Source: Bilabrum cf. latius (Eukaryota > Bigyra: Bicosoecida > Bigyra > Bicosoecida). Taken from it: a stretch of 64,000 nucleotides of DNA. Below, one piece after another: positions 23,583 through 35,400 of the stretch (its first letter is position 1; every line of letters starts with the position of its first letter). The stretch covers positions 744,001 to 808,000 of the forward strand of contig OZ237754.1 in NCBI GenBank assembly GCA_965178125.1, read 5' to 3'. The position numbers and the translations under genes are program-made. Under the pieces are notes generated by a model. That model made no database searches. It was not told the origin of the DNA and saw nothing but the letters and a program-made list of their open reading frames with translations.

Positions 23583-26495
23583 TCAGCCGAGGTGCGCGGG
23601 GTGCGTGGGTCGCCGCAGAGCTCCCCCCGCGCCAGGCTCCAAATCATCTTGCTTCTGCACAGGGCCAAGCCCGTCCTGCATCTCCCGTCTCGCTCTCGCA
23701 AGCAGCGACTGCCAATCCAGCTGCTCGTCGTCATCCGACCCCGCAGCGGCAGTCGGGGGCGGGGGCACGTCCACAGCCAGCTCAACCAGGTGAGGAGGAC
23801 TCCACCACTCGAGGACGACCCACATGATGTGCAGGATGAGCGCAAGCAGGACGGCCAGGGGTCCGAACACCTTGCCGTTGGTCATGTACCGCCGCAGCCG
23901 ATCCCCGAGCGAGAGGGGGGGAGCTGCCGATACCTGGTCGTACACCTCCACTGTCCGTCTCGCCACGCCCTGCCACGAGTACATCTGCCGGATGGCCTGG
24001 TGCACCCACACCGGGTTCACGTTGCGTGCATACGCCACGGCTTTGCACAGCTGAGTGGTCAGTGCCTCTGCAGTGGGCTCGGCCAGGTGGATCATGCTTT
24101 TGGGCAGCACCTCGGGCACGCCTCCCACCGCGGTGGAGACAACCACCAGCCCACAGGACGCCGCCTCGAGCAGCGCGATGCAGAAGCTCTCCGTCAGGGA
24201 ACAGTTAAAGAACACGTGCCCCTTCACGAGGGTGTTTCTCACGTCTCTGTGCGGCACCATCCCAAGGATCCTGACCTGCTGGTGGAGCTGATGCCTCTCC
24301 CTCATTTCCTCCAGCAGGATGCGCTTGTCCCCGTCTCCGCCAATGATGAATCGAACGTGCTTGAATCTGCGGCACACCCTGGGGATCACCTTCACGGCCA
24401 GATCGATGCCCTTCCTGTACACGAGTCGGCTGAGCATCACGATGTTGACCACGGGCTGCTAGTCCTGCTGCTCCCTGCGACGACGGGCACGCCTGCGGCT
24501 GCGCCTACGCGGCCCAGTGGGCTAGGACAACGACAAAGATTTGGCTGCGTCACCTCCAGATCCTGACTCTGCTGCGCCAGCGCGCGACGCGCCCGTGTCT
24601 CGTTGCAGCCGAGATCCGTCCTGCTGCTCCACATCGGTCGAGTCCGAATCCGAGTCTGCATCGGCGTATGCGTAGTGGTCAGCGTCTGCATCGGTGGTGC
24701 TGGCGCTCCCGCTGGATCCAAAGCTACTCAAGTTGCGCTGCCTGACGCGGGCCGGACTACCACGCCCTTGCCAGTCACCCACCCGAGCATGCTTTCCAGA
24801 CTCGCGCTGGTCCGTGCGCAGTCCACCCGCAGCTGCACTCGTGCTGTCCCCCGCACCCTGTGCCACCACTTCATGAGCATCCTAGCCGCCTAGTGGCGCC
24901 CGCTGCGGGCTTGTAGTCACGGCGCCGAGCGTCGCGTCCACTCGGCGATCCGTGCTGCCTTCAGCAGCAGCACCGGCGCTGCCGCCACCGATATCCTCGG
25001 TGACACCGGCTGCCCCACCATCCCCTCCCGCGTGCGTCTGCTTGGAGGAGGCCTCGTCTGCAGGTGGCTGCAGCCCGCGTCGGGTGGGATCCGGCGTGAA
25101 ACGCGTGGGATCCACGGCATTGGGGATGGCAGACACGGCCCCAGGGGCCACGGACGTCCTCATGACCAGGTTCTCCTTGCACGTGTGCGAGACCGCGATG
25201 GCGTGGTCCACGTCGGACAGGGTGAACTTGAGGATCTTGTTCACGTTGATGGAGGCCGCATCCCTGAACCCCCATAGGGAATGGTCCGTGTAGACGGTCC
25301 GGTACCCCATGGTCCTGGCGTAGAGCATGAACACGTGCATGAGGTTGCTGGTGGCCTGGTGCCCGTGCACGATGGTCACGCGCTCCCGCAGCACGATGTT
25401 GCGGAAGAGACACATATTCTGGAAGAAATCGGGGAAGGTGTCGCCGTCGTGCACTGCAGCCACCGGAAGGTAGTACACTTTCACGCCGTTGGTCATCACC
25501 CTGATCCCGACCCGCTTGCCATACGCGTGCGTGATGACGATTACTTTGTGCCCCAGCGCCTGCAGGCACTGCGACAGGGACCATATGTGCATCTCACCGC
25601 CCCCCAGCCTCGGGAAGAAGAAATCAGACACCATCGCGATCACGTGCCGCCGGTGAGGAGCCGCCGACGACTCTTCTGGATGGCCGAGCAGCGGCGGTGG
25701 CAGGTCGCTTCGTGCTGTAGCTGATGCGTCCGAGCCCGAGCGGGATCTCAAGTTCCCGTGAGGACTATCGCTCCCTTTTGGTTGGCTGGCCTTTCCATCG
25801 TTTGTCCCTGTGGCGTGCCCGCCCACCTCTGCTGCGCCATGTGCTGGAGACGCACCGGAGCTGCCCGCGGCACCGCGTGGAGCGGCGTCGTTCCACAGCG
25901 GCTTCTGCCTCCCTTCTCCGGGCCGACGCCTATCGTATCCGGTCCTGCGTTCCCCAATGAACTCTGGCTACAGCTTGTCTGGAACCCACGGTACGCGAGG
26001 CAAACCGTCTAAGCCGATCACTGCTTCTTCGCGAAGAGTAGGTCGGTTTGTAGCTGCTGTGGAGGGACCTGGCGACAATGCTGTAGCCCTATATTGCAAA
26101 GCGATACAAGAATCCGCGTCTGGTCGTTCATCCTAATTGCTGGGCTGCAAACCGTCGCTGGGACCTGAAGCTGCGGGTACCGCCGAGGGTAACCTGGGCG
26201 GCTGTTGCTTCAATTCAACACCACTTAACGCCTGACTGGCACCGTCTAGTCTAATACTACTGAAATTCGCAGTCGTGCGGAAATTTGAGGATAATTCTGG
26301 TGAGTTGGGCAGGGACGAGGCGAAAAGCATGTCGCCCGGGTCGGCCATCCCTTGCAGACGCGGCGAAGGCCACTGTGCTCGAGGTGATGCATCTCGCCGC
26401 CCCTTGGAACCGGAACCTCGGCTACTGTTTGTCTTACTAGACGCTTGGGAGCGCCTGGAGCTCATGCAGAACGACTGTGCAGCCGGCATCTTCAT
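23583..26495 (-). CDS. PIGA: PIG-A, GPI-GlcNAc transferase catalytic subunit
   Basis: Catalytic subunit of the ER complex that transfers GlcNAc to phosphatidylinositol, the first step of GPI-anchor synthesis. The GT4 glycosyltransferase core is clear: MVSDFFFPRLGGGEMHIWSL (nt about 25640), VIVITHAYGKRVGIR, VYTDHSLWGF, VSHTCKENLVMR, IPNAVDPTRFTPD, then VNIVMLSRLVYRKGIDL, FIIGGDGDKR, LTESFCIALLEAASCGL and VSTAVGGVPEVLP. A transmembrane helix near nt 23850 matches the C-terminal anchor of PIG-A. It ends in TGA. About 215 low-complexity residues, with TAG at 24459, 24522 and 24882, are inserted between the two Rossmann halves. A disordered N-terminal extension with TAG at 25968 and 26133 precedes the core. 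The start is uncertain: ATG at 26495 is chosen, but a later ATG or an undetected intron is possible. Human PIG-A is 484 residues; this frame is about 970. Confidence 0.9.
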
Positions 26496-26560
26496 GCAGT
26501 TATTTGTTGCTCCGGATAGATAGTAGTAGGCGCAGCATTTCCACTCATACTGAGAGAAAT

Positions 26561-29434
26561 ATGGCATCCTCTGGTGCTGGAATGGACGACAAGATATCTG
26601 AATAGTCCAGTCAGACGAGCCTTCTCCCTCGATCGCATTCAGAGTTTCGCAGCGAGGCATATTGGTCTCGATTCTTCGAGCAACGAGGATCCAAGGCATT
26701 CGAGTGGTACAGTCGATACGAAGAGCTGGCACCATTGTTGAGCGGAGAATTATCGTCGAAGGATGAAGTTCTTCATGTCGGATGCGGGAATTCTGATTTG
26801 GGCCCCAGGCTGTACGACGGCGGAATCAAGAACATTACCAACGCGGATATTGTACCTCAAGTGATCAGCGACATGGCAAAGCTGCACGCACCTCGCACAG
26901 GCATGAAATGGGTAGAAATGGACATGACAAGCATGGGCGTGGAGGCAGAATCCTTTGACGTGGTTCTGGACAAGGGCGCGCTGGACGCCATCGCGAGCGA
27001 GGACACGATGGAAGCCGCGGGCCCCGTTGGACAGTACCTGTCAGAGGTAGGGAGAGTGCTCAAACTGGGCGGCAGGTTTCTCTGCGTGTCTTTGCTGCAG
27101 GACCACGTCATGCGCTGGGCCATTTCCAGTGTTTCGGGCGCCTGGGATATCCGGGTCCGGCCCATCCCGGTGCCCGACCCCAGGGTGGGGTCCCCCCTCA
27201 AGGCATTCCTCCTCGTGTTCACCAAGCTGTCCAAGACGGAGGAGGGGGCGGCAGTGGACGCGCTGGCCCCGTCCCGAACCGCAGCCGATGCGAGCGACGG
27301 CAAGCCGGAACCGCCCGCCATTCGCGTCGCTCGGCTGCGGTTCGACGGGCACGCAAGCACTGCCGAGGGTGATGCGGGGAGGGAGGGCAGAGGGTCGGAA
27401 GGGGAAGAGGAGGTGGTGCGATCATGGGAGGAGCTGGTGGGGGCGGTCAGGGAACAACAGAGGGTGCACTCGATGCTGCACGGCCTCAAGGAACAGGGAA
27501 AGGGGGAGCGTGCGGAACTCGACCTTCACGATGATCGGATCAGGGATCGGATCAGGCGAGCGGAGGAGCGGGGCAACGAGAGGGCGGCGGCCCGGCTCCG
27601 GCTGGCCCTGGGGAGCCCCCGATTCCGCCTCCTCGTGCTTGACGTGGACCCGCTGAGGCCGGGGATGGGTGCCCTGATCGTGCCCAAGGGGCGGGAGCAC
27701 GAGCCCGAGTTCGGGAGCGAGGAGGGGCGGGCGAGCCTGGCGAGCAGCACCCCATTCGGGCGCTTCGTGTTCGTGTACCTCGGCGCCAACCACAGGTTCG
27801 CGGGGATGGAAGAGGCCAAGACGGAGCTGGCGGGAGCCGTGAGTCGGTTGGCGCCCGCGCCTGCAGGGGGTGTCTCGCCCAAGATCACTTTCTTGGCGGT
27901 GAGCGGGGACGACCTGGGTCGGTGTGAGCTGGTGGGCTCCGCCACGTCTGCGCGCTCCAGCAGGATCCTGGTCGAGGACGTGGAGGACCCGGAGTCGAAA
28001 TCCAGCGGGGGCAAGGGTGGAGGGGGCGGATCAGGGAGCAAGTCGAAGAAGTCGACCACGGCCAGCGGCAAAGTAGGGGAGGAGGAGGAGGACGAGGAGG
28101 AGGAGCCCCAGATCGGCTGGCCCAGGCTGCGACGGATGGTCTTTGAGGGGCAGCGGTCCAGCGTGCAATCGATGGTGAGAGTGCTCAGAGATCCTGTTCT
28201 CCAGGGAACAACGGGGGCTGGCGGCAGGGGGAGGAGACGGCGGGGGAAGCGAAGGGGCGGCGGCGGAAGCGGCGGCTCTGCTGACGGTGCCTCGTCCTCT
28301 TCCACATCCGGTACATCTGCTGCACCTGCACCTGCCTCCGCACCTGCATCTTCCTCCTCCTCCTGGCCCTCGTCTCTCGGTGCTCCCACCAGGGCACCCC
28401 CGACGGTGGACCGGTCTTTCCTGTCCCTGCGGCTGCACCAGGCCATGGCGGCGGTTGCAGGAGCTGTCCTTGTGCCCGTCCTGGAGGCAGCCGGCAAGGC
28501 GAGGTCGAAACGGGGCAAGGTCGCGGGGGCGGGGGCAGGGACGGGGCGGTCGGCAGACGTTCTCATGCTCGGGCTAGGGGCAGGGTCGCTGGCCACGTGG
28601 CTGACGTCACGGCTGCAGGACGCGCGGGTCACCTGCGTGGACCTGGATCCTGCCGTGGCCTCTGCGGCCCGCGATTTCTTCGGGTTCCAGACCGGGCCTC
28701 GGTGTTCCCTGGTCATCGAGGACGCTCTGGAGGTCGCGAGGCGAGCGGCGGGCAGCGACGACCCGGAGTCGAAATCCGACGTCATCGTGGTGGACGTGGA
28801 CGCGGGCGACTCGGCCGCCGACCTGTCCTTCCCCCCTCCCGCCTTCGTGACGCAGGAGAGCCTCGAGACGTTCGCGAAGGCGCTTCGGCCGGGCGGGGCG
28901 CTGCTGATCAACCTCGCGTGCAGAGAAGACGCCACCAGGAAGCAAGTGCTCGAGCGAACCCGGCGAACGTTCGCTAGCGCGTGCGTAGTGCCCGTCGCGG
29001 ACGACGTGGAGAACGTGGTGGTGCTGGCGCAGAGACCCAGGGCCACTGCAGCAGCGGCTGCTGCTGGCAGCAGCGACGCATCCACCGGCGGCGTCGCGGA
29101 TCTGAAGCCGGACGGGGACGGGGGCGGCTGGACCGCGATCCCGCTCACGAGCGCGGGCAGGCGGCAGCTGGCACAGAGGCTGGGCAAACTAGCGGTGAGT
29201 GGTGGAATGGGGTCGGTGGACGCGGCTGCCTGGATGGCCAAAGTAGAGGTGGATCCAAGACTGGTGAAAGTGGCGGAGGAGCTCGAGGTGGCGGCCAAAG
29301 AGGCAGAGGAGGAGAAGGCGGCGGGGCAGCTAGCCGCTCAGTTGGCGGCCCTGGGTGCCATGGGCGGCAGTGGCAGCGGGGGCGCACGGGGTGGGGCTGG
29401 GGCCGGCGGGAAGAAGAAGAAGAGGAGAAAATGA
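26561..29434 (+). CDS. METTL13: METTL13-like eEF1A lysine/N-terminal methyltransferase
   Basis: 957 residues, ATG 26561 to TGA 29432. The N-terminus reads through one TAG (26603) into the diagnostic LLPRSHSEFRSEAYWSRFF and RGSKAFEWYSRYEEL, then the first SAM-binding Rossmann fold (VLHVGCGNSDLG, about residue 72; VLDKGALDAIASED about residue 140). The C-terminal half carries the second, spermidine-synthase-like methyltransferase fold (VLMLGLGAGSLATW, VTCVDLDPAVASAARDFF, PGGALLINLACRED). METTL13 uses the two domains to methylate an eEF1A lysine and the eEF1A N-terminus. Between the domains lie Ser/Lys/Glu and Gly-rich insertions. It is divergent from PIG-A with only 65 bp between the chosen start codons. 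An 18-bp word around GGAGTCGAAATCC occurs twice (about 27988 and 28764). Confidence 0.92.
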
Positions 29435-29637
29435 ATCGGTTGGCGCCGCTGGACACATCAGCAATCTATTCTTCTCAGGCAGTGCACGAGTGGCGCAGCC
29501 CTACCACACATTGACCTGGGCGCATGGACTATCGCACATGCTCCTAGTCCCTGGTCTTGTGGCCGCAGGGCTGGGCGCCTCCTTGTGTCACAAACAGGGA
29601 AACCCGAAATCAACACATCGATGGGGGCCCCTTCGGA

Positions 29638-30279
29638 TCAGATGACCATCTTTTTGATCTCATGCTCCGTGTCGGCGCAGCAGCCCCCTAAGTGCTCGAG
29701 TGTGTTCTTGTCTCCTACCACGTGAGGCTCTTGCTCGAAGCGAGCAGCCTCGGCTGGTGTGAGCGTGAACACGAGGATTGGATGGTGGATCACTGTAACC
29801 GTCTACTTCTCGCCGCTTCCTTTGACCTCTACTGTGAGAATGATTTGGGTGTACGCCTTGACATCTTTCGGCACCTGCTCGCGCACGCGCTCCAGCCAGT
29901 CGCGTGCAGCGTCATTAAATGAGTACCTCAGTCCTTCGCAGCATGGGCAGCAGATGCTTTTGCAGCAAACAGCGGTGCATCCGAGCCAGAAGCAGCCGAA
30001 AAAAGGCAGCATGAGGCAACCAATAACGTAGAAGAACTCGTTCCACTGCGCTTTCTTGTAAGGATTAAAGTTGTCATCCCAGTCTTGTACCCAGCTCTTC
30101 CACGTACTCTCAGTCACACCGTGCTCCGCTAGCTTGGGAGGCACAGTACTCTTCAGCTGATGGTATATCCCCGTGGTGTGATATCCACAAAATCCACATG
30201 GGCACACTTGGCACCCACAGCTCTGCGACAAACAACCAGGCACTGCCAGTTGGCAACTTGTCGTTACGGCGGGTTTCAT
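29638..30279 (-). CDS. Cys-rich single-pass membrane protein, unknown
   Basis: 213 residues from ATG 30279 (an in-frame TGA lies just upstream) to TGA 29638, reading through one TAG at 29803. The N-terminus is rich in cysteine (SCGCQVCPCGFCGYH). A hydrophobic segment (EFFYVIGCLMLPFFGCFWLG) is followed at once by a Cys cluster (CTAVCCKSICCPCC), then a soluble domain of mixed helix and strand. The Cys cluster flanking a membrane segment suggests palmitoylation or metal binding at a membrane; this is inference. The sequence after the TAG (TVTVIHHPILVFTLTPAEA) looks as ordered as that before it, consistent with read-through into a real C-terminus. It is convergent with METTL13. I do not recognise the family. 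Confidence 0.65.
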
Positions 30280-30695
30280 CACTCATTCGCAACTGGCACT
30301 GCGACACAAGGCGCTGGCTTCCGTGCCTGTCTCACATCCAAACCTTTCGGGTCCATTGGAATCTCATACGTTCGTTGGGGTTAGGTCGAATTTCCGGGCG
30401 TCGCGGATAGCTTGCCGGCAGCATCCCGTACTAGTACGAGTACTTTGCGGAGTCGCCTGGCTGCATAGCTGCCATAGTGCTATATGTGCACCGTTTCCTA
30501 TAGCAGATTTTGGATGCCCTTATCACCGTGGCGTTATACAAGGGCCAACTCTTGTCTTGTTTGGTCGCTTGAAGTTGGAGCTTGCGCCTCTCATTGGTCG
30601 CAACAACAGCTTTGGACAAGGTACTGTGTCTTGGTTGCTCATGTTCTGTCCGACAAAGCCAAAGCAAACACAAACATTTATCCTGTCATTGCATT
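30280..30695. other. Intergenic, tandem minus-strand genes
   Basis: 416 bp between the start of the Cys-rich gene and the stop of COMMD4, both on the minus strand. No conserved frame seen. It should contain the COMMD4 3' UTR and the promoter of the Cys-rich gene. Confidence 0.35.
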
Positions 30696-32184
30696 TCATT
30701 CATCACTGGCCCCGGCACCGCTCGCCGGTCCTGCCGCTAGACGAGCGCTTCCCGCACGCTATGCTCCTTTGCCTGGTGTGCCCGCTGAGGTCGAGGATGA
30801 CACGGCGGCATCCTCGGCCCCGTCCTCAAGGGCCTCCAGAGCCTCCAATGCCCTGCGCAGCTCCACGTGCAGCGCCCGGAACTTCTCCGGCGCCATCGTC
30901 AGTGACAGCACCCTGCCGTCCCCGCCCAGCCTCCCGCCCTCAAACTCGACCGCGGGAGCTCCCGCACCCGCAGCCGCTGTCGCCCCCGCCTCCCGGAGGC
31001 AGCCTCCATCTGCGCCCGAGTCCGAGCCCGACAGCACCCCAGCGGCCAGTGCCCGCAAACCGGAACTAGCCACGCTAGCGGCCTCCCTGGCCTCTGCCTC
31101 CAGGGCGGCGGGCGTGGCGGCCGTAGAAGCCGAGGCCCTCGATTTCGCCGCCAGGACCGCCCTGTCTGCGGGGGGCGGGGGCGGGATGTCGGCGACCCCG
31201 TGGGTGGTTGCAACCCGCAGGTGCACCAGCGGAACCGGCGCCGCGGCGCCCGGGATGCTCTGGTGCGCGGGCGATCCCTGCTTGGGTGTGCAGCTGGAAG
31301 CGAGCACGGCGTCGACGCGCCAGTCGACCCCACGCACCCGGGGCAGCTGCGGTGCGTCGTGGGGGAGGACGGGTGTGCTTGGAGGAAGTGCATGCGCTGA
31401 AACGAGCGGTCGTGATTCATACGTGGCAGCTAGACGCGCTCCAATACAGACAGGTAGCAGCAGGACGGGGCACCGGCGCGACGGGGCAGGCCCAACCACT
31501 AGCTAGCAGGCACATGGGCAGCTGACGAGCTTGTCTTTTTTTGATCGCCAGCGCGTCACAAGACATGAAAGGAGCAGCATGATCATATAATTATTTCATC
31601 CTACTTACGGATAGCGAAGTGGCCCTGAGCCTGCGCACCAGCAGGTCGCGATTGTTTCGATACGGCCTGGAGACACCGTCGCCGTTCTCCTTCGGCAAGC
31701 CCAGCTGCTGCAGTTCCTGGCTCAGGGTAGAAAACTCAACGTTATGCTTGGCTGCTCCCTCCAGGATGTAGCGGACGGCGGCGACAGCCGCCTTGATGTC
31801 CTTCAACGAGAAGCCACGGTCGCGAGGCAGCAAGCGCTGGATTTTTGGGAAGTCGATCTGTCCCCCGAGGAGCTAGCTGATGACTTGCTTGCATATCAAC
31901 TTCATTCGGACACAAGACTGCAGGAGTAACACGAAAAATCTCGATGCAAAGGGTCTAGATTGATACTCTTCGGGCGATAGGATCCTAAGCATCCGAACCA
32001 AATACTCACAATCTTTGATAGCGTGGCTACTTCGCCAGCAACCCACTCTGGCACATCATTGTTCCCACAAAACTTGAATTTCTGCGATTGGAGGTGTCGT
32101 GGAAGCGGACAATAGCTATTGTGTGAGCGAATTATGCCGACGAGGGTTGTAGATGCTCTCGCCCGATTGCGCCCAACTCACCAT
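30696..32184 (-). CDS. COMMD4: COMMD4-like COMM-domain protein
   Basis: 344 residues in four exons: complement(30696..31346, 31609..31917, 32010..32081, 32182..32184), all junctions phase 0 with GTGAGT or GTAAGT donors and CAG/GCAG acceptors. The first coding exon is only the ATG. The product follows human COMMD4 closely: MKFKFCGNNDVPEWVAGEV, LICKQVIS-TAG-LLGG, DIKAAVAAVRYILEGAAKHN, LSQELQQLGLPKE, then the COMM domain VDWRVDAVLASS ... PLVHLRVATT ... LTMAPEKFRALHVELRRALE. COMMD proteins form the Commander complex with CCDC22/CCDC93 for endosomal recycling. The COMM domain contains an Ala/Ser-rich insertion of about 90 residues absent from animal proteins (human COMMD4 is 199 residues). TAG at 31873 falls where human COMMD4 has Glu; a second TAG at 30759 precedes a 20-residue tail ending in TGA. 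Confidence 0.9.
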
Positions 32185-32418
32185 CACTGCAGTTGCAAAC
32201 GGAAACCAGCAAACCAAATAACCTGGGACCCAGAACGACTACCAGCACGGTGCAAGACAGTGTGGAGCGGTGAAAAGATTAGTGCGACTGCAGCTTTCAG
32301 CAGCGAACTCAGGAGACGGCCACGAAGGAACGTTCGAAATCTTGCAAGTTGAAAAAAGGAAAACACAGGCTGTGTTGACCTACAAGACTCTATTTCAACG
32401 CATTTGAATTGCATTCTA
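32185..32418. promoter_or_regulatory. Bidirectional promoter interval
   Basis: 234 bp separating the divergent starts of COMMD4 (-) and the 1,222-residue gene (+). It must contain both promoters if the ATG-only first exon of COMMD4 is correct. No TATA box or other element stands out. Confidence 0.4.
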
Positions 32419-35400
32419 ATGGCAAATAGTGCTCTTGCCAGCGAACGGGACAGTGAAGAAGATGATTTAGCCCCGTTGGACCCTTCGCTCGGACTCTTTG
32501 CGACTGAATCCTCCGCAGCTGTTGATGATATCTTTGGGGACTTCAACGAAGAGGGTGGGCTCTTCGGGTCATATGCTGAAGCCTTAGTGGATTCTACCGG
32601 AAGACTGGATGCGCAAGACGAAGTAGCGGCTGAACTTGAGCCGGTTGATGACACATAGGCAGACTTGAAACCTGGTCGCCAAGCCGACTTGTAGCCAGCT
32701 CGCGACGAGCAAATCAGTCGCTGGACCAAAGACACCGGAAGCACAATTGACATTGGTGTCCGCTCCGTCGCCACGATTCGATCGAGCATAAGCCTGGACT
32801 GGGTGCTGCACCCGGACGCCGCTGCCGACGTCGACGGCCAGTTGGGCCCATCCGTGCCTCCAAGCCTGCCCCACGGCCTGCCCCACGGTCGCGTCCCCCA
32901 CTCGCAGCCCCCAGATAGCAGCATGCCGGCGCACCCGGCGGCTCGCCTTGCATCTGCCCTGCGGTACTACGCGTTCCCTGCAGACCCCCTGCCGCCCGGC
33001 CTCTCGGTCAGGAGGGTCGTCAGGCAGCGGGCTGCAGCTGCGGCCGCACTGGGCAGGGGGTCTGGATCTGCCTCTCGAGCGGGAGGGGAGGGCGCGGGCG
33101 CCTTCGGGTCCATATCTTCATCTTCATAGTCTGCTGCCTCCTCCTCTGCGGCAGCCGCTGCATCCAGCACCGGCAGCAGCAGCAGGGGCATCTTCGGGCT
33201 AAGCCTGGAGGGGATGGGGGGTGGTGGTGCAGGTGGAAGCTCTGGCGGTGCAGCGGGCAGCAGCAGCAGCACTAGCGCCGGCAGCGGCAGCAGCAGCAGG
33301 AAGGGGGTTGGGGCTGAACAACAGTCTCGCGGATCCGGATCCGGAATCGGTTTCGAGCTGCCACGAGTGGCCAGCGTACCCTCGGTTAGGCTACGGCTGG
33401 CGCGCTGGGGCAGGGCACTGCGGTGGCTGGCGAGGGCGACGGTGCTGGGCAAGGTGGAGGGCTTTTTGGTGGACCTGGGAGGGGGCACGCAGGCGTGGTT
33501 CGGTCAGGCCGCTGGGTAGGGCGGTGGTTAGGCTGAGGGTGGCAGACGGCAAGAGGCAGGTGGGAAAGGTGAAGAGGACCAGAGGGGGCGGATAGGGGCG
33601 CCCTCCCAGCGTAAGAAGCGCAGGCGAGTCACCTTCGAATCGGAGGGGGCTCTTGGGTGGACCGGCGGGCAGTCTGATTTCGATTCCGAATCGAGTTACG
33701 GCTCCGGGTCGAGGGAGAGGGAGCCGATCGTGCTGCTTCGCAAGACTTCGCCCGCTGCTCGCGGCTTTTTGAGGCGTGAGGGTGTGCCGTTCGTGCGCCC
33801 AGGTCTGCTGGCAGGGGGCGGGGGGGAGGGGCGGGATGGCGGGGCGGCGGATCTTGGCGATGGCGGTGTCGATGGTACTAGCATGGGCGGAGAAGGGGGC
33901 AGGGGCGGCGCTAAGAATGGGGGATTGGGCGATATTGGTATCGAAGGCCGTGGCAGTGGTGTGGCAAGCAAAGGCAAAGGGTCCGATACCGCCGTTGCCT
34001 TCGACGGGCCTGGGAACCTTGCCAGCAACAAGTCGGGCAGTCGAGGCGCGCACATCGATCTCCGAGGGAACACAGGGCCAGGGAACAGCGGCGCGAAGCA
34101 TCAGCAGCAGCAGCAGCAGGAGCACCGTCCCGGAGCTGCTCCTCGGTCTGCTCCCCAGTCCGACGAGGAGGACTCCGACACGATCCTGGAGGACCTCGCG
34201 ATGGTAAGATCCATGGGGATGGGCCCCGCTGGCATCAACGCCAGGCGGCAGAGGAGGGTGCTGCTCTCGAGGCAGGCGGGCAGGGAGGCGTCGGCGGCAC
34301 TCGTCATCGCGGGCGAGGTGGGAGTGACTGCCCTGGCCGATGCCATCATTCGGGACGTCGAGAGCTCCAGGCCGCTCCTCTCCCAGACTCGTCACGATGT
34401 GCCCAGGCTCCTGAGTCGGACGGCCTTCCCTGAGGCGGCCGCCCTCCGCGTGTCCGTGAGGCTGCTGGCCCCCCGCCGCACCCGCCAGGCCCTCGAGGAG
34501 GACAGGGCGGCGGCGGTGGCGATGGGCGTCCGGGGCAGGTCTTCCTCCTCCAGCACCACCACCCGCCAAACGGGCGAGACCTTGCACTCATCACACCAGC
34601 AGCCCCGCCGCAAGCGCCCCGTTGGGATGCCCAAGGTCCCCGCGGTGTCGCTCCCGAGGTCCGCGCTCGAGTCGCTGGAGATCGACGCACTGTTCCCTGG
34701 GAGCGGGGCCGGTGCTTCCACGGGTGGATGGGAGCACGGCGTGCAGCTGCGGGGGCCAGTGCTGCCCGGTGCCATGGAAGAGATCGTGGGCGCCCTGTCC
34801 GCGGGTCAGGCGTGGGGCCTCATGGGCTTCGTGGGCAGGGCGAGGGAGGTGCTGGGGAGCAAGGGTGCAGCGCACGGTGGTTCTGGCAAGCATGGATCTG
34901 GATCGGGCCATTCCGGCTCCGAGTCGGAGCTGGAGCTGCTCCGGTGGGAGTCGCCGGTGCGGCCGCTGCTGCCCCCCGACGCCCTTCGGTCCTCCCAGCA
35001 GATGCTGAGCCAGGGCCGCGTGCTGTGCGTGCACGCCGGCGCCGCGCAATGGATCGGTTCCGCAGTGCTCCACGCGGAGCAGCAGGTGCTCCTGCACGAG
35101 CTGCGCGGCGCCGCGGACCGGTATGCGACCTCTCAGGGGCTCAGGCAGCTCGAGGCGAGGGCGAGGGAGGAGGAGGCCGAGGCTGCGCGGCGCCGCGGGT
35201 CCGGTTCCGCAGTGGGGCGGGCCTCGTCGGCGCTGCGGCGAAGCGCCTCGGTGCAGGCCACCGGGGTTGGTCAGGGAACTGGGGCGGTGGGCAGGGGCAA
35301 GAGCAACGGCAAGGACACGAAAGCCAAATCCAAGGGCAGGGGCAAAGGCGGGGTCAGGGGCAGGGGAAGGGGGGAAGACCAGGTGGCCGGGAGCTTGCCT

